Shown here: in pieces, positions 44,074 to 53,352 of the stretch | Layout: every line of letters begins with the position of its first letter | Numbering within the stretch: the stretch's first letter is position 1 | DNA from: Beijerinckia sp. 28-YEA-48 | Lineage (GTDB): Bacteria; Pseudomonadota; Alphaproteobacteria; Rhizobiales; Beijerinckiaceae | Reading direction: 5' to 3' | NCBI RefSeq assembly: GCF_900104955.1 | Contig: NZ_FNSI01000001.1 | Span: forward strand, 1,522,001-1,586,000 | DNA length: 64,000 nucleotides | Translations under genes and position numbers: made by a program | Notes under the pieces: model-generated | Database searches by the model: none | What the model was told of the DNA's origin: nothing | Seen by the model: the letters and a program-made list of their open reading frames with translations, nothing else

Positions 44074-45060
44074 CTACTTGCCGTTACGCGCCAGCCGCGC
44101 CGCTTTCAGCTTGGCGAAATCCTCGCCCGCATGGTGCGATGAGCGCGTCAGCGGCGTGGCCGAGACAAGCAAGAAGCCCTTGGTCGAGGCGATCGTCTCG
44201 TAGGACTTGAACTCCTCCGGCGTGACGAATTTGACGACGCGATGGTGCTTGCGCGTCGGCTGCAGATATTGGCCGACGGTGAGGAAGTCGACATCGGCGG
44301 AGCGCAGGTCGTCCATCAGCTGCAACACTTCGTGCCGCTCTTCGCCAAGGCCAACCATGATGCCCGACTTGGTGAAAATCGTCGGGTCGATCTCCTTCAC
44401 CCGCTGCAACAGGCGGATCGAGTGAAAATAACGCGCGCCGGGCCGCACCGAGAGATATTTCGACGGCACGGTTTCGAGATTGTGGTTGAACACGTCGGGC
44501 CGCGCCGCGACCACAACTTCGAGTGCGCCGGGCTTGCGCAGGAAATCCGGCGTCAGAATTTCGATGGTCGTATTGGGCGCGCGGGCGCGGATCGCTTCGA
44601 TGGTCAAAGCGAAATGCTTGGCGCCGCCGTCGGCGAGATCGTCACGGTCGACCGAGGTGATGACCACGTGGCTCAGGCCGAGCTTGGCGACGGAATCTGC
44701 GATATGCTCGGGCTCAAGCGCATCGAGCGCATTGGGCATGCCGGTCTTCACGTTGCAGAAGGCGCAGGCGCGGGTGCAGGTGTCGCCCATGATCATGAAC
44801 GTGGCGTGCTTCTTTTCCCAGCACTCGCCAATATTAGGGCAGCCGGCCTCCTCGCAGACGGTGACGAGGCCATGTTCCTTGACGATCGCGCGAGTCTTGG
44901 CGAAGGCCGGGGAACCGGGCGCTTTCACCCGGATCCAGTCCGGCTTGCGCAGAATCTCGGTATCGGGGCGGTGTGCCTTCTCGGGGTGGCGCAGCGCCGC
45001 CGTGGCCTGCCCGGCCTTACGGCGGGGGTCATTGTTGAGAAGGTCGAGAACGACGGCCAT
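44074..45060 (-). CDS. lipA: Lipoyl synthase
   Basis: A 328-residue radical-SAM enzyme that inserts two sulfurs into protein-bound octanoyl groups. The auxiliary cluster ligands are [12 protein letters not shown] (C-x4-C-x5-C, about residue 70) and the radical-SAM cluster is CTRACAFC (C-x3-C-x2-C, about 97). The C-terminal RSSHHAGE segment provides the Ser ligand to the auxiliary cluster. It makes the cofactor required by the pyruvate dehydrogenase proteins encoded just downstream in the window (pdhB, pdhC), which explains the linkage. Confidence 0.97.
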   Translation of the reverse strand: MAVVLDLLNNDPRRKAGQATAALRHPEKAHRPDTEILRKPDWIRVKAPGSPAFAKTRAIVKEHGLVTVCEEAGCPNIGECWEKKHATFMIMGDTCTRACAFCNVKTGMPNALDALEPEHIADSVAKLGLSHVVITSVDRDDLADGGAKHFALTIEAIRARAPNTTIEILTPDFLRKPGALEVVVAARPDVFNHNLETVPSKYLSVRPGARYFHSIRLLQRVKEIDPTIFTKSGIMVGLGEERHEVLQLMDDLRSADVDFLTVGQYLQPTRKHHRVVKFVTPEEFKSYETIASTKGFLLVSATPLTRSSHHAGEDFAKLKAARLARNGK

Positions 45061-45202
45061 TCAAAGCTCCGTGCGGCCTGAAATAGCCGGCAGACCCTTC
45101 ATTTAGGCCATGAAAGCGGCCACGCCAAGGCTTAGCGTGACCGATTGGAACTGCATGAATTGCAAGGCAGTTAAGCCCTAGCGGCGGCTGAGACCAAAAT
45201 CC

Positions 45203-45526
45203 TTAGATCTTGTCGATCGGCGTGCGGCCTTGGGGCAGCTGCGAGGGAGCGCTGCGCCCGCGCAGGGCCTGCCAGACGAACAGCAGGATGATCGCGCCGA
45301 CGGCAGCGGTGATCAGACGGCTCAGGAAGCCCTGAACGGGAATATCGGCCACTTCAGCCAAGCGCGTACCGATGAAAGAGCCGGCGATGCCGACGATGAT
45401 ATTGGTCAGCAGGCCGTGGTTCGAGCGCGTCACCTTCTCGGCGATCCAACCGGCGATGGCGCCGATGACCAGCAGCGAGAAAAAGCCGACGCCCGGCGTT
45501 CCGAGAACGGGATAAACCTGATCCAT
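45203..45526 (-). CDS. GlsB/YeaQ/YmgE-family small membrane protein
   Basis: A 107-residue inner-membrane protein with three hydrophobic segments and the Gly-rich signature IGAIAGWIAEKV and IIVGIAGSFIGT of the transglycosylase-associated (GlsB/YeaQ) family. AGGAG lies 7 bases before the ATG. Members are linked to general stress responses, but their biochemical role is unknown. The C-terminal tail (SQLPQGRTPIDKI) is hydrophilic. It precedes lipA on the same strand, about 140 bases apart. Confidence 0.85.
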   Translation of the reverse strand: MDQVYPVLGTPGVGFFSLLVIGAIAGWIAEKVTRSNHGLLTNIIVGIAGSFIGTRLAEVADIPVQGFLSRLITAAVGAIILLFVWQALRGRSAPSQLPQGRTPIDKI

Positions 45527-45610
45527 TTATAAGCTCCTACGCAAGGCCTGCTGCCAGGAAGCTAGTCATGGCCTCCAAGCATGACAAGTCCAAGAAGCGC
45601 CTGAAAGGAC

Positions 45611-46393
45611 TTATGTCCTCAGCCAAAGTTCGGTGAGGCCCCGCCAGACCAGAAGACCGCCGCCGAGAAAGACCATGGCTTCGATGATCAGGTCATGAAT
45701 ACGCAACGACATTCGCTCCGTCAGCCATTTGGCGACAAAGGCGCCGGGCACGGCGACGAGGCCGATGATCAGCGCTATGGCCCAGGAGGCCGGCGTCATC
45801 AACCCGGTCGACTGGAACATGCCGGTCTTGGCCATGCCGAGCAGGAAGGAGATCGTCGCATCGGTGGCGACAACTGCCCTACCGCTGAGGCCCGCGGCCA
45901 TCAGAATCGATAGGAGCACGATGCCAGACCCTGCCGTGCCACCGATCAGCAGACCTAAGCCGGCGCTGGCGAAGCCAAGCGATTTGGAGCGCAGTCGCAC
46001 GCCAGAGCGTTTGAGAAGGCGTTTGGCTGGCACCAGCAGCATCAGCATGGCGCCGATCAGGATCGTCACCCAAGGTCCGGAGAGTTGCGAATAGAAATAG
46101 GCGCCAGCCAGACAGAACGGGAACGAAATCAGGGTGATGAACCCGACCAGCCGCCAATTGATCGCTTGGCGGAAAACGTAGAGCCGGCTGATGTTGTTGA
46201 GGATCGACGCCGCGCCGATCACCGGCACCGTTGCTTCAGCGCCGATGGTCGGCACCAGAACCAGCGGCAGGATCAGGCCCGTGCCGTATCCGGTAACACC
46301 GCCCAAAATGGCCGCAAGACCGCCGACTGTGGTGACCAGCAGCAGCTGGAACAGGGTGACGCCGATAATCGGCAGATCGGGATTGGGCAGCAT
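45611..46393 (-). CDS. TauE/SafE-family sulfite exporter-like membrane protein
   Basis: A 260-residue protein with about eight membrane segments and the paired TauE/SafE motif visible as GGLAAILGGVTGYGTGLILP near the N-terminus and the related LLIGGTAGSGIVLL in the second half. These proteins export or import small sulfur anions or organic acids. ATG 46393 is chosen (AGAAGG 9 bases upstream); the longer frame would overlap the divergent gene. It is divergent from the truncated cyclase-like gene. Substrate unknown. Confidence 0.84.
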   Translation of the reverse strand: MLPNPDLPIIGVTLFQLLLVTTVGGLAAILGGVTGYGTGLILPLVLVPTIGAEATVPVIGAASILNNISRLYVFRQAINWRLVGFITLISFPFCLAGAYFYSQLSGPWVTILIGAMLMLLVPAKRLLKRSGVRLRSKSLGFASAGLGLLIGGTAGSGIVLLSILMAAGLSGRAVVATDATISFLLGMAKTGMFQSTGLMTPASWAIALIIGLVAVPGAFVAKWLTERMSLRIHDLIIEAMVFLGGGLLVWRGLTELWLRT

Positions 46394-46532
46394 CGCTGGC
46401 CGCCTTCTAGGACCAGTGGGCGGCAATGGCCAGTCCCGCCAACGCAGAGCTGGCCTGCTGTACCGCTCCCGCTCACGGCCATGTGTGCGACGGTGATTTG
46501 CCGGATCGCCGGTGCGGAGGCTAACCAAGGGC

Positions 46533-47321
46533 ATGCCTGCGCCGTCTCGCCTGTTCTCAGGCCGCCTCCTTTCCAGCCGCCTCTTCTCGGCGCGCCGTTT
46601 GCGCCTCGCCTCGGGCCTGGTGCTGTTTGCCTATATCTCAGGGCATCTGATCAACCACGCGCTCGGCCTGTTGTCGCTCGATCGGGCCGAGGCCATGCTG
46701 CGGGTGAGTATGGCTATCTGGCAGAGCCGGCCAGGCACGATCCTGCTCTACGGTTCGGCCCTGCTGCACTTCTGGCTGGCGCTGCGCTCGATCTACATCC
46801 GCCACGACTGGCGCTTTCCGCTGATCGAGATTGTGCGCTTCTGGGCTGGATTCAGCCTGCCGCTCTTGCTCATCGGCCATATCGCCACGACGCGTCTGGC
46901 GCTGACGCTTTATGACGTGAAGCCTGACTATGCCGGCATCGTCTCATCGATCGTCGCTGGCGGTTCGGAGCAATGGCAGATCGCGCTCTTGGCGCCAGGC
47001 TGGCTGCACGGTTGCCTCGGGCTGTGGATCAGCCTGCGCCACTCTCCCCTCATGCTGCGATTGCGGCCAGTGCTGATCGCCGGCGTGATCGCCTTGCCGA
47101 TCCTGTCGGCGGCCGGTTTCATGGCTATGAGCCGAGATGTCGAGGTGCAGGGTCTTGTCGCAGCCCTGCGCGATGGGGCGCAGGAGGCGCTTGCCGTTGA
47201 ACGGCGGGTCGAACTCGCAATTTGGAAACGCGATATGACGATCGGTTATCTCGCCATTATCGCCCTCGCCTTGCTGCTCGGGCCAGTGCGGCGCGGCGTC
47301 CTAAGAAGCCGCGCCGCGTAA
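46533..47321 (+). CDS. Stand-alone membrane domain of an adenylate-cyclase-type protein (truncated)
   Basis: A 262-residue membrane protein with about six hydrophobic segments. It matches the N-terminal membrane region of the long rhizobial adenylate/guanylate cyclases that carry a ferredoxin domain: RLASGLVLFAYISGHLINHALGL, split over about residues 25-48, the GTILLYGSALLHFWLAL segment and the WLHGCLGLW segment, with conserved His residues that could bind haem. The ferredoxin-like and cyclase catalytic domains are absent. The frame ends at TAA 47319-47321, and lpdA begins only 6 bases further on the other strand. ATG 46533 is the likely start. It may be a remnant or a separate sensor. Confidence 0.68.
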   Translation: MPAPSRLFSGRLLSSRLFSARRLRLASGLVLFAYISGHLINHALGLLSLDRAEAMLRVSMAIWQSRPGTILLYGSALLHFWLALRSIYIRHDWRFPLIEIVRFWAGFSLPLLLIGHIATTRLALTLYDVKPDYAGIVSSIVAGGSEQWQIALLAPGWLHGCLGLWISLRHSPLMLRLRPVLIAGVIALPILSAAGFMAMSRDVEVQGLVAALRDGAQEALAVERRVELAIWKRDMTIGYLAIIALALLLGPVRRGVLRSRAA

Positions 47322-47327
47322 CACACG

Positions 47328-48770
47328 TTACATATGGATGACGCGCCCATAAGCGTCGAGCACGCTCTCGTGCATCATTTCCGAGAGCGTCGGATGCGGG
47401 AAGACCGTGTGCATCAGCTCTTCCTCGGTCGTCTCGCAATTCATGGCGATGACGAAGCCCTGGATCAGTTCGGTGACTTCCGCGCCGATCATGTGGGCGC
47501 CGAGCAGCTTGCCGGTCTTGGCGTCGAAAATGGTCTTCACCAGGCCTTCCGGCTCGCCCAGCGCGATCGCCTTGCCATTGCCGATGAAGGGGAAGCGGCC
47601 GACCTTGATCGACAGCCCCTGCTCTTTCGCCTTGGCTTCGGTGAGGCCCACGCTCGCCACCTGCGGGTGGCAATAGGTGCAGCCCGGAATCATCATCTTG
47701 TCCATGGGATGCGGGTGGAGCCCCTTGATCCCCTCGACGCAGAGCGAGCCCTCGTGCTCGGCCTTGTGGGCCAGCATCGGCGGGCCGGCAACGTCGCCGA
47801 TGGCGTAGACGCCGGCGACATTGGTGCGGCCGAGACCATCGGTCACGACACAACCACGCTCGACCTTCACGCCGAGCTTTTCGAGCCCGAGATTTTCGAC
47901 ATTGCCGACGACGCCGACGGCCGAGATGAGCCGATCGGCTTTAATCGTCTGCTTGTTGCCCTTCTCGTCTTCCACGGTGCAGGTGACGTCGTTGGCGCCC
48001 TTCTCGACCTTAGTGACCTTGGTCGAGGTCATGATCTTGATGCCCTGCTTCTCGAAGCGCTTGCGTGCCAGGGCCGAGATCTCGGCATCCTCAACAGGAA
48101 GAACCTGCGGCAGCACTTCGACCACGGTCACGTCGACAGCGAACGTGCGATAGAAGCTGGCGAATTCGATGCCGATTGCGCCTGAACCCATGACTACGAT
48201 CGACTTCGGCATATCCGGCGGCACCATGGCCTCGAAATAGGTCCAGATCAGCTTGCCATCGGGCTCGATGCCCGGCAGCGCGCGCGGCCGCGCGCCCGTC
48301 GCCACGATGATGTGTTTGGCTTGATAGGTGCCCTCGCCCAGCGTGCCCTTGGGTGGCGGGACCTGCGGCTGCATGGCCGGCTTCTTGGTCGCTGCAACGG
48401 TGACTTCACCGACCTTGGAGATGTTAGCTTCACCCCAGATGACATCGATCTTGTTCTTCTTCATCAAGAAGCCGATGCCGGTGTTGAGCTGGGTCGACAC
48501 GCCGCGCGAGCGCTTGACGATGGCGGAGGGATCGTAGGTCACCTTGCCTTCAATGCTCAGGCCGTAGTCCTTGGCATGGGTGGCATAGTGATAGATCTCG
48601 GCCGAGCGCAGCAGCGCCTTGGTCGGAATACAACCCCAGTTGAGGCAGATACCGCCGAGATGCTCGCGCTCGACGATGGCCGTCTTGAAGCCGAGCTGAG
48701 CGGCACGAATGGCGGTGACATAGCCGCCGGGGCCGGAGCCAATCACGATGATGTCGTATGAATTAGCCAT
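47328..48770 (-). CDS. lpdA: Dihydrolipoyl dehydrogenase (E3)
   Basis: A 480-residue FAD enzyme that reoxidises dihydrolipoyl groups with NAD+. FAD loop GSGPGGYVTAIRAAQ (about residues 11-25), redox-active disulfide GGICLNWGCIPTKALL (about 40-55), NAD loop GSGAIGIEFASF (about 205), and the C-terminal active-site His in HPTLSEMMHE. It is the last gene of the pyruvate dehydrogenase set pdhA-pdhB-pdhC-lpdA, 67 bases after pdhC. A short Ala/Pro-rich insertion (KKPAMQPQVPPPKG, about residues 128-141) is typical of this alphaproteobacterial group. Confidence 0.97.
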   Translation of the reverse strand: MANSYDIIVIGSGPGGYVTAIRAAQLGFKTAIVEREHLGGICLNWGCIPTKALLRSAEIYHYATHAKDYGLSIEGKVTYDPSAIVKRSRGVSTQLNTGIGFLMKKNKIDVIWGEANISKVGEVTVAATKKPAMQPQVPPPKGTLGEGTYQAKHIIVATGARPRALPGIEPDGKLIWTYFEAMVPPDMPKSIVVMGSGAIGIEFASFYRTFAVDVTVVEVLPQVLPVEDAEISALARKRFEKQGIKIMTSTKVTKVEKGANDVTCTVEDEKGNKQTIKADRLISAVGVVGNVENLGLEKLGVKVERGCVVTDGLGRTNVAGVYAIGDVAGPPMLAHKAEHEGSLCVEGIKGLHPHPMDKMMIPGCTYCHPQVASVGLTEAKAKEQGLSIKVGRFPFIGNGKAIALGEPEGLVKTIFDAKTGKLLGAHMIGAEVTELIQGFVIAMNCETTEEELMHTVFPHPTLSEMMHESVLDAYGRVIHM

Positions 48771-48837
48771 GAAATGTTTCCGTCTGCACGATTGAGCGCG
48801 TGTGAAGTGAATAAGCCGGGGCGTGCCCCGGCCGTCC

Positions 48838-50184
48838 TCACACCAGCATGCTTACCGGGTTCTCGATCAGATCCTTGAAGGCCGAAATCAATTCGGCGCC
48901 CAGCGCACCATCGACGGCGCGATGATCGGTGGAGAGCGTGACGCTCATCATCGTCGCGACCTTCATCTGGCCCTTCTCGACAATCACCCGCTCCTCGCCT
49001 GTGCCGACCGCGAGGATCGTCGCATGGGGGGGATTGATGACGGCGGAGAAATTCTTGATGCCGAACATGCCGAGGTTGGACACAGCCGAAGTGCCGCCCT
49101 GATATTCTTCCGGCTTCAGCTTACGGGCACGGGCGCGCGTCGCGTAGTCCTTCATCTCGCTGGAGATGGCGGCCAGGCCCTTGGTCTGCACATTGCGCAC
49201 GACCGGCGTGATGAGCCCACCAGGGATCGACACGGCGACGCCGATATCCGACGTCGTGTGTTTCAGCATGGTGTTTTCGGTGTAGGTGACGTTGGCCTCG
49301 GGCACACGCTGCAATGCCATGCCCAGCGCCTTGATGACGAAGTCATTCACCGACACTTTGTAGAGCGGCTGCTTCTCTTTGTTCTTCGGTGCGGAGGCGT
49401 TGATCGCCTCGCGCGCCGCCAACAGCGCCGTCAGGTTGCAATCGACCGTCAGATAGAAGTGCGGGATCGTCTGCTTGGCCTCGACGAGGCGCCGCGCGAT
49501 GATCTTGCGCATGGAATCATGCGGCACTTCTTCGTAGCTGCCAGGCGCGTACATCTTCTTGATCGTCTCGTCCGACATGCCGGGCGCCAGCGCCGGTGCG
49601 CCGGGCTTGGCCGCAGCAGGCGCCGCCTTGGCGCCGCCGCCGGCCTGGGCCGTCTTCACGTCGCGCTCAACGACACGGCCATGCGGGCCGGTGCCGGTGA
49701 TGGCAGCGAGATCGAGACCTGCTTCCTTGGCGAGACGACGAGCCAACGGCGAAGAGAAGACTTTCTCACCAGCCGGTTTTGCTGCGGCCGGCGCAGCCGC
49801 TGCCGGAGCGGCAACGGGCGCAGGCGCAGCGGCGGGAGCCGCGGCCGGCTGGGCCTTCAGCGCTTCGGCAGCAGGTGCAGCGGCGGCCTTGGGCGCCGGA
49901 GCAGCAGCCCCGCCGCCGGCGGCAACCGCCTTCACGTCTTCGCCTTCACCAGCGACGATCGCGATGAGCTGATTGACCAGCACGTCCTGGGTGCCTTCCG
50001 GCACAAGGATCTTGGCGATGACACCTTCGTCGATCGCCTCGACCTCCATGGTCGCCTTGTCGGTCTCGATCTCGGCGATCACGTCGCCGGATTTAATCTT
50101 GTCGCCCTCTTTCTTCACCCAGCGGGCCAGGTTGCCCTTTTCCATGGTCGGCGAAAGGGCGGGCATGAGGATATTGATCGGCAT
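48838..50184 (-). CDS. pdhC: Pyruvate dehydrogenase complex E2, dihydrolipoyllysine acetyltransferase
   Basis: A 448-residue E2 core protein. It has one lipoyl domain (residues 1-80, lipoylated Lys in [11 protein letters not shown] near residue 43), an Ala/Pro-rich flexible linker, a peripheral-subunit-binding domain ([13 protein letters not shown], about 143-180) and the acetyltransferase domain ending with the active-site [13 protein letters not shown] (His near residue 420). It transfers acetyl groups to coenzyme A. It starts 12 bases after pdhB. The first 80 codons are strikingly similar at DNA level to the start of pdhB. Confidence 0.96.
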   Translation of the reverse strand: MPINILMPALSPTMEKGNLARWVKKEGDKIKSGDVIAEIETDKATMEVEAIDEGVIAKILVPEGTQDVLVNQLIAIVAGEGEDVKAVAAGGGAAAPAPKAAAAPAAEALKAQPAAAPAAAPAPVAAPAAAAPAAAKPAGEKVFSSPLARRLAKEAGLDLAAITGTGPHGRVVERDVKTAQAGGGAKAAPAAAKPGAPALAPGMSDETIKKMYAPGSYEEVPHDSMRKIIARRLVEAKQTIPHFYLTVDCNLTALLAAREAINASAPKNKEKQPLYKVSVNDFVIKALGMALQRVPEANVTYTENTMLKHTTSDIGVAVSIPGGLITPVVRNVQTKGLAAISSEMKDYATRARARKLKPEEYQGGTSAVSNLGMFGIKNFSAVINPPHATILAVGTGEERVIVEKGQMKVATMMSVTLSTDHRAVDGALGAELISAFKDLIENPVSMLV

Positions 50185-50196
50185 GGCGCGGGCTCC

Positions 50197-51579
50197 TCAG
50201 CGATACAGAACGGCTTTGGCCGCCTGCACGACCTCGGCGACGCTGGGCAGCGCCAGCTTTTCGAGATTGGCCGCATAAGGCATCGGCACGTCCTTGCCGG
50301 TGATGCGCACGACCGGCGCATCGAGATAGTCGAACGCCTCTTCCATCAGGCGCGCGGCAATCTCGGAGCCGACTGAGCTTTGGCGATAGCCTTCCTCGAT
50401 GGTGATGCAGCGGCCAGTCTTCTTCACCGAAGCAGTGACCGTCTCCATGTCCATCGGACGGATGGTGCGCAGATCGACGATCTCGACATCGATGCCTTCC
50501 TTCTCGAGTTCCGCAGCGGCCTTGAGCGCATAGACCATGCCCATCGACCACGACACGATGGTTACGTCCTTGCCCGGACGCGCAACGCGCGCCTTGCCGA
50601 TCGGCACCAGATAATCGTCGATCTGCGGCACGTCGAAGCTGTGGCCGTAAAGCAATTCGTTTTCGAGGAAGATCACCGGATTGGGATCGCGGATGGCGCT
50701 CTTGAGCAGACCCTTCGCATCAGCTGCGGTATAGGGCGCGACGACCTTCAGGCCAGGGATGGCGGAATACCAGGCGGCATAGTCCTGGCTGTGCTGCGCG
50801 GCGACGCGCGCGGCCGAACCGTTGGGACCGCGGAACACGATCGAACAGCCCATCTGGCCACCGGACATGTACAGCGTCTTGGCCGCCGAATTGACGATCT
50901 GGTCGATCGCCTGCATGGCGAAGTTGAACGTCATGAATTCGACGATCGGCTTCAGGCCCGAATAAGCCGCACCGACAGCGAGGCCGGCGAAGCCATGTTC
51001 GGTGATCGGCGTATCGACCACGCGCTTGGCGCCGAATTCCTGCAACAGGCCCTGGGTCACCTTATAGGCGCCCTGGTATTCAGCGACTTCCTCGCCCATC
51101 ACGAAGACATCGCCATCGCGGCGCATTTCTTCGGCCATGGCGTCGCGCAGAGCTTCGCGCACCGTCATCATGGTCATCGCCGTTCCAGTCGGCACTTCCG
51201 GCTCCGGCTGGATGATGGCCGCAGCTGCAACGGGCGCGGCCGCAGGCGCTTCGGCCTTCTTCTCGGCAGCGGGTTCGGCCGCCTTCGGAGCGGCAGCGGG
51301 AGCTGCTGCTTGCGGCGCGGCGGCGGACGCGTCCTCGCCTTCGCCGGCGATCACGCCGATGCGCGTGTTGACGGCGACATTGTCGGTGCCATCTGGAACC
51401 AGAATCTTGGCGAGCACACCCTCGTCGACCGCCTCGACCTCCATGGTCGCCTTGTCGGTCTCGATCTCGGCCAGCACGTCGCCGGACTTAACCTTGTCGC
51501 CTTCTTTTTTAATCCAACGGGCAATCTTGCCCTGCTCCATCGTCGGCGACAAGGCCGGCATGAGAATATCAATCGGCAT
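50197..51579 (-). CDS. pdhB: Pyruvate dehydrogenase E1 beta subunit with N-terminal lipoyl domain
   Basis: A 460-residue E1-beta chain. Residues 1-80 are a lipoyl domain ([11 protein letters not shown]), followed by an Ala/Pro/Glu linker, and residues from about 135 form the transketolase-like pyrimidine-binding and C-terminal domains ([35 protein letters not shown], with the catalytic Glu region). The lipoyl domain on E1-beta is a known feature of alphaproteobacterial complexes. It lies 60 bases after pdhA and 12 before pdhC. Confidence 0.96.
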   Translation of the reverse strand: MPIDILMPALSPTMEQGKIARWIKKEGDKVKSGDVLAEIETDKATMEVEAVDEGVLAKILVPDGTDNVAVNTRIGVIAGEGEDASAAAPQAAAPAAAPKAAEPAAEKKAEAPAAAPVAAAAIIQPEPEVPTGTAMTMMTVREALRDAMAEEMRRDGDVFVMGEEVAEYQGAYKVTQGLLQEFGAKRVVDTPITEHGFAGLAVGAAYSGLKPIVEFMTFNFAMQAIDQIVNSAAKTLYMSGGQMGCSIVFRGPNGSAARVAAQHSQDYAAWYSAIPGLKVVAPYTAADAKGLLKSAIRDPNPVIFLENELLYGHSFDVPQIDDYLVPIGKARVARPGKDVTIVSWSMGMVYALKAAAELEKEGIDVEIVDLRTIRPMDMETVTASVKKTGRCITIEEGYRQSSVGSEIAARLMEEAFDYLDAPVVRITGKDVPMPYAANLEKLALPSVAEVVQAAKAVLYR

Positions 51580-51639
51580 GTGTATCTCTCGAAGAAAACG
51601 CGGACGCGTAATGCGTGGCGAAAGGAAGGATCGGAAGAA

Positions 51640-52686
51640 TCAGCGCAGGATGTCGGTCCACAGCTCCGAGGGATCGGGCTCGGGATCATTGGTGGCGAAT
51701 TCCGCCGCCTCGGCGACGATGGCGCGGACGCTGGCGTCGATCTTCTTGAGTTCGTCCTCGGTCGCCATATTGGCCTTCAGGAGACGGTTGCGGACCTGTT
51801 CGATCGGATCGAACTCGTCACGCATCTTCTGGACTTCTTCCTTGCTGCGATACTTCGCCGGGTCGGACATGGAATGGCCGCGATAGCGATAGGTCTGCAT
51901 TTCGAGGATGTAGGGACCATTGCCGTCCCGGCACCATTTGATCGCCTTGTCGGCGGCAGCTTTCACCGCGCGCACATCCATGCCGTCGACCTGTTCGCCG
52001 GGAATGTTGAAGGAAATGCCGCGACGAGAAAAATCGGTCTGGGCCGAAGCGCGGGTCACCGCGGTGCCCATGGCGTAGCGGTTGTTCTCGATGATGTAGA
52101 CGACGGGCAGCTTCCACAGCTCCGCCATATTGAAGCTCTCGTAGACCTGGCCCTGGTTGGCGGCGCCGTCACCGAAATAGGTCAGCGAGACGTTGTCATT
52201 GCCGCGATAGCGATGGGCGAAAGCGAGGCCGGTGCCAAGGGGTACTTGCGCAGCAACGATGCCGTGACCGCCGTAGAAATGCTTCTCCTTGGAGAACATG
52301 TGCATCGAGCCGCCCTTGCCTTTCGACAAGCCACCGCGGCGACCGGTGAGCTCGGCCATCACGCCCTTCGGATCCATGTCACAGGCGAGCATGTGGCCGT
52401 GATCGCGATAGCCGGTGATGATGGCGTCGCCGTCTTTCGACGACATCTGCACGCCGGTGACCACGGCTTCCTGGCCGATATAGAGATGGCAGAAACCGCC
52501 GATCAGACCCATGCCGTACATCTGGCCCGCCTTCTCTTCGAAGCGGCGGATCAGCAACATCATTCGGTAAGCGTCCAACTCCTGCTGGCGGGTGAATTCC
52601 GCGATATTGCTGCCGGAGAAATCTGCGTCGGCGGCGGCAGGTTTACGGGCGGCCTTGGGCCGGGCGGACGATTGTACCGATGCCAT
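51640..52686 (-). CDS. pdhA: Pyruvate dehydrogenase E1 alpha subunit
   Basis: A 348-residue E1-alpha chain. The ThDP/Mg motif is YFGDGAANQGQVYESFNMA with IENN about 30 residues from the GDG. The phosphorylation-loop-like region is YRGHSMSDPAKYRS. It pairs with the beta chain to decarboxylate pyruvate and acetylate the lipoyl groups of E2. It is the first gene of the operon; the 201-base gap to ftsB should hold its promoter. Pyruvate dehydrogenase rather than branched-chain dehydrogenase is supported by adjacency to pdhB, pdhC and lpdA. Confidence 0.96.
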   Translation of the reverse strand: MASVQSSARPKAARKPAAADADFSGSNIAEFTRQQELDAYRMMLLIRRFEEKAGQMYGMGLIGGFCHLYIGQEAVVTGVQMSSKDGDAIITGYRDHGHMLACDMDPKGVMAELTGRRGGLSKGKGGSMHMFSKEKHFYGGHGIVAAQVPLGTGLAFAHRYRGNDNVSLTYFGDGAANQGQVYESFNMAELWKLPVVYIIENNRYAMGTAVTRASAQTDFSRRGISFNIPGEQVDGMDVRAVKAAADKAIKWCRDGNGPYILEMQTYRYRGHSMSDPAKYRSKEEVQKMRDEFDPIEQVRNRLLKANMATEDELKKIDASVRAIVAEAAEFATNDPEPDPSELWTDILR

Positions 52687-52841
52687 GAGCGATCCTCTGA
52701 TGCGTTCCTCTAGCGGCGTGCGTGCTTGGACGCAGCACCGCGACTAAAGGCGAAGATAGCGGACAGCGGATCAGAAAGCGAGGCCCTTCGGCGCGCGCTT
52801 TAATGTATACAATCAACTGATTTATAGACTACTTCTGAAAT

Positions 52842-52879
52842 AAACTGGAAACCGGTTAATTCTAAGAATGAACCAGTTT
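52842..52879 (-). terminator. Probable terminator after ftsB
   Basis: Read on the minus strand, AAACTGG and CCAGTTT bracket inner inverted repeats (ACTGGTT/AACCGGT and ATTCT/AGAAT), giving a long imperfect hairpin followed by ATTT. It lies just after the ftsB stop and separates ftsB from the pdhA promoter. Confidence 0.5.
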
Positions 52880-52887
52880 TTGGTTGA

Positions 52888-53211
52888 TTACTTCTCGTTC
52901 GGTTTGAGAAAAACCACCACGTCGCTTTTGTGGACGCGGCCCAGCTGAATCCGCGCCTCTTCTTCGAGGATATCACGCTCGACGGCCTCGGCCCGCATCA
53001 TCGAAATACGGCGCTCATACTGCTCGCGCTCGGCCCGCAATCCAGCATTCTCGGTGATCAGCTCGGCCATCACCTTGCGGTATTCCTCTTTGGTCTTGAG
53101 GCCCCGCTCGCCATTCACGGCATGCCAGACAAAATAGCTCGAAACGCTGCCGGACACAGCGTAGAGAAGGAGCGGCAGGAGGATGGAGCGGAGTCGGCGG
53201 CGAATAACCAT
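52888..53211 (-). CDS. ftsB: FtsB/DivIC-like septum formation initiator protein
   Basis: A 107-residue bitopic membrane protein: a short basic N-terminus, one membrane helix (ILLPLLLYAVSGSVSSYFVW, about residues 10-29), a coiled-coil region (about 38-80) and a conserved tail with ILEEEARIQLGRVHKSDVV. This is the pattern of FtsB-type divisome proteins, which act with FtsL and FtsQ in the periplasm. It lies upstream of pdhA on the same strand, a common neighbourhood in Hyphomicrobiales. Symbol assigned by pattern and context. Confidence 0.85.
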   Translation of the reverse strand: MVIRRRLRSILLPLLLYAVSGSVSSYFVWHAVNGERGLKTKEEYRKVMAELITENAGLRAEREQYERRISMMRAEAVERDILEEEARIQLGRVHKSDVVVFLKPNEK

Positions 53212-53352
53212 GCGCGGATCATGGCCTCGGTACGGTTAGCGAAATCCTAACAAACAGGAAACGCACAGCCCCCGACTGGTGAAATAATCCGGAATCGTGC
53301 AAGGTTGCGCTCAAGCCGGGCTGGCCCCGCGCCACAGTGAGGGGGATTCGTC

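Noticed and set aside
44060..44083. Direct repeat CTACTTGCCG around the lipA stop
   Set aside because: Ten bases repeated once; probably a local slippage with no functional sign.
48823..50376. Long plus-strand open frames opposite pdhC, pdhB and pdhA
   Set aside because: They are shadows of the pyruvate dehydrogenase genes with low-complexity Arg/Gly/His content.
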